Shown here one piece after another: positions 62,747 to 64,000 of a stretch of DNA of 64,000 bases (positions are counted from its first letter, which is position 1; each line of letters begins with the position of its first letter). The position numbers and the translations under genes are program-made. Below the pieces are notes generated by a model. The model was not told the DNA's origin, made no database searches, and saw only the letters and a program-made list of their open reading frames with translations. The DNA is from Bacillus sp. T3. GTDB taxonomy: Bacteria; Bacillota; Bacilli; Bacillales; Cytobacillaceae. The stretch spans positions 1,116,001-1,180,000 of the forward strand of contig NZ_CP137761.1 of the NCBI RefSeq assembly GCF_033449965.1. Direction: 5' to 3'.

Positions 62747-63286
62747 ATGCTTGATCTTCTCATGATTATTTTATTCATTAGCGGTTTTTTCATTGGTTTA
62801 AAAAGAGGCTTTATTTTACAATTCATTCATTTTACTGGGTTTATTATTGCATTTATTGTTGCAAAAATGTATATGGCCGATTTAGCTGAAAAGCTGGTCC
62901 TGTGGATTCCGTATCCAAGCTTTAATTCAAGTGCACCTATTGAAATGATTTTTCAGGACGGAAACTTAGAGGATGCTTATTACCGAGGGATTGCCTTTGT
63001 TATCGTTTTTTTTGTGGTGAAAATTATTTTACAGGTGATCGGTTCTATGCTTGATTTTATTGCTCATTTACCAATTCTGAAGCAATTTAATTCTATGGCT
63101 GGCGGTATTTTAGGGTTCGTCGAGGTGTTCCTGATTACTTTTATTATTTTATATTTCGCTGCTTTGGTTCCAATTGAAGCAATTCAAAACGCACTACATA
63201 ACTCTATTTTGGCAGAAAGTATGGTTAAACATACTCCGATACTGTCACAGGATATTAAAGAACTTTGGATTGATGTTAAACCATAA
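62747..63286 (+). CDS. yshB: CvpA family membrane protein YshB
   Basis: A 179-residue protein with four hydrophobic segments (LLMIILFISGFFIGLKRGF; FTGFIIAFIVAKMY; a central one; and ILGFVEVFLITFIILYF). The GLKRGF motif and the later GGILGFVEVFLI block are CvpA-like. The family is linked to colicin V production in E. coli; its role in Bacillus is not known. Eleven bases after zapA. Confidence 0.88.
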   Translation: MLDLLMIILFISGFFIGLKRGFILQFIHFTGFIIAFIVAKMYMADLAEKLVLWIPYPSFNSSAPIEMIFQDGNLEDAYYRGIAFVIVFFVVKIILQVIGSMLDFIAHLPILKQFNSMAGGILGFVEVFLITFIILYFAALVPIEAIQNALHNSILAESMVKHTPILSQDIKELWIDVKP

Positions 63287-63310
63287 CTTCTCTGGATCAG
63301 AGAAGTTTTT
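63285..63310 (+). terminator. Terminator after yshB
   Basis: AACTTCTCT pairs with AGAGAAGTT around a GGATC loop, followed by TTTT. Confidence 0.85.
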
Positions 63311-63333
63311 CTGTATTTTATTGGGTATCTTAA

Positions 63334-63432
63334 AAAGAAAAGCGAGAGTGGCTTGTCTAGCCGCTGCAACTAGACAAAGAAAAGCGAAAGCGACTTGCCC
63401 CTAACCTAGTTGATTGGAGCGGAAAAATCAAC
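63334..63432. repeat. Composite intergenic repeat before polX
   Basis: Two 22-bp near-identical copies, AAAGAAAAGCGAGAGTGG and AAAGAAAAGCGAAAGCGA each ending CTTG (63334-63355 and 63376-63397), surround a TTGTCTAG/CTAGACAA inverted pair. A collapsed TGTTGATT-repeat remnant, GTTGATTGGAGCGG joined to AAAAATCAAC (63409-63432), follows directly. Confidence 0.7.
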
Positions 63433-63463
63433 GGAATAGTTGAACAGAAGGCTGGTGCTAAAA

Positions 63464-64000
63464 ATGAATGTAAATAAGAAGGATATCATCCGTTTATTGG
63501 AAACGATTGCAATTTATATGGAATTAAAAGGTGAAAATGCATTTAAAACGGCTGCATTTAGGAAGGCTGCCGCGGCACTAGAGGCTGACGACCGAAGCTT
63601 AACCGAAATAACGGATTTTACTGCACTCCCAGGAATAGGGAAGGGTACTGCAGCTGTTATTACTGAATACATCGACACAGCCCAATCTTCAGTTTTACAG
63701 GAATTAAAAGAAGAGGTACCTGCTGGTTTAATCCCTTTACTTCAGCTTCCAGGATTGGGAGGCAAAAAAATTGCCAAGCTTTATAAGGAACTTGCGATTG
63801 AGAATATAGGTGACCTTGAAGAGGCATGTCGAGAAGGAAAGGTCCAAGCATTAGCGGGCTTTGGTAAAAAAACAGAAGAAAAAATATTAGTCTCGATTTT
63901 AGAGGTTGGGAAAAGACCAGATCGGTTACCGATTGCCTTTATGCTGCCAATCGCCGAATCGATTGAAGCAGAATTAGAAAAATTTGCTGGTGTTGAGAAA
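63464..64000 (+). CDS. polX: DNA polymerase X family protein PolX, N-terminal part
   Basis: The first 179 residues of PolX (YshC), a repair polymerase with an X-family core and a C-terminal PHP domain. Visible: the N-terminal helical domain (MNVNKKDIIRLLETIAIYME; GENAFKTAAFRKAAAALE) and two helix-hairpin-helix motifs (LPGIGKGTAAVITEY and LPGLGGKKIAKLYKEL). The frame stays open to the end of the window. It follows zapA-yshB as in B. subtilis, after a terminator and repeat. Confidence 0.93.
   Translation, partial: MNVNKKDIIRLLETIAIYMELKGENAFKTAAFRKAAAALEADDRSLTEITDFTALPGIGKGTAAVITEYIDTAQSSVLQELKEEVPAGLIPLLQLPGLGGKKIAKLYKELAIENIGDLEEACREGKVQALAGFGKKTEEKILVSILEVGKRPDRLPIAFMLPIAESIEAELEKFAGVEK

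Noticed and set aside
62747..63286. CvpA-like gene as bacteriocin production
   Set aside because: No bacteriocin, immunity or export gene is nearby; the gene is the conserved yshB next to zapA.

Overview
This window is a stretch of core chromosome from a low-GC, endospore-forming Firmicute of the family Bacillaceae (Bacillus, Neobacillus, Mesobacillus or a close relative). The evidence is AT-rich coding with strong GGAGG ribosome binding sites and many TTG/GTG starts, sporulation genes (gerW, ytrH/ytrI, ytaF, ytxC, sspI), and gene order that closely follows the Bacillus subtilis ytfJ-ackA-argGH, dnaE-accDA-pfkA-pyk-citZ-icd-mdh-phoPR-polA and thrS-infC-pheST-polX regions. I saw no prophage, insertion sequence, CRISPR array, rRNA or tRNA.

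Layout. 1-7.2 kb: end of sppA, yteJ, ytfI-gerW, tpx, ytxK, ackA, an EcsC-family gene and moaB. 7.3-19 kb: a small hypothetical gene, argGH behind two ARG boxes, a UspA protein, ald, an M24 peptidase, ytkL, ytoI, ytpI, nrnA and ytrHI. 19-30 kb: dnaE, malic enzyme ytsJ, a GntR/FadR-type regulator, accDA, pfkA, pyk, fxsA. 30-36 kb: ytvI, ytwI, citZ, icd, mdh. 36-49.7 kb: phoPR, polA, mutM, ytaF, coaE, an 890-bp gene-free gap, gapB, nrdR, dnaB, dnaI, ytxC. 49.7-64 kb: T-box thrS, L20-leader infC-rpmI-rplT, a NERD protein, ysdA, a dimeric dUTPase, ysdC, sspI, ysgA, T-box pheST, zapA, yshB and the start of polX.

How the genes work together. Glycolysis (pfkA, pyk), overflow (ackA), gluconeogenesis (gapB), anaplerosis (ytsJ), fatty-acid initiation (accDA) and the TCA entry (citZ-icd-mdh) sit close together, with sites that fit CcpA (ackA), CcpN (gapB), AhrC (argG), PhoP (phoP) and the local GntR regulator (two identical-type TGGTCNGACCA palindromes before ytsJ and accD). 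Replication and repair genes (dnaE, polA, mutM, coaE-nrdR-dnaB-dnaI, polX) form the second theme, and translation genes (thrS, infC, rpmI, rplT, pheST) the third.

The most striking observation concerns the sequence itself. Nine conserved genes, several of them essential, carry single-base reading-frame breaks (moaB, dnaE, accD, accA, citZ twice, polA twice, mutM, gapB, ysgA). Eight of the eleven breaks are +1 events exactly at a CCNGG pentamer (CCAGG, CCTGG or CCGGG), one is a -1 next to CCAGGG, and two are in poly-A runs. A cell could not lose dnaE and accDA this way, so these are almost certainly consensus errors, and the shared motif suggests a modification-linked or motif-linked sequencing artefact. 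The genes are therefore annotated over their full corrected spans. The other unexplained material is intergenic: two 131-bp TGTTGATT palindromic repeats with two collapsed remnants, a four-copy ~52-bp tandem hairpin repeat after rplT, and a hairpin-rich 890-bp gap before gapB. I found no convincing new multi-gene system.
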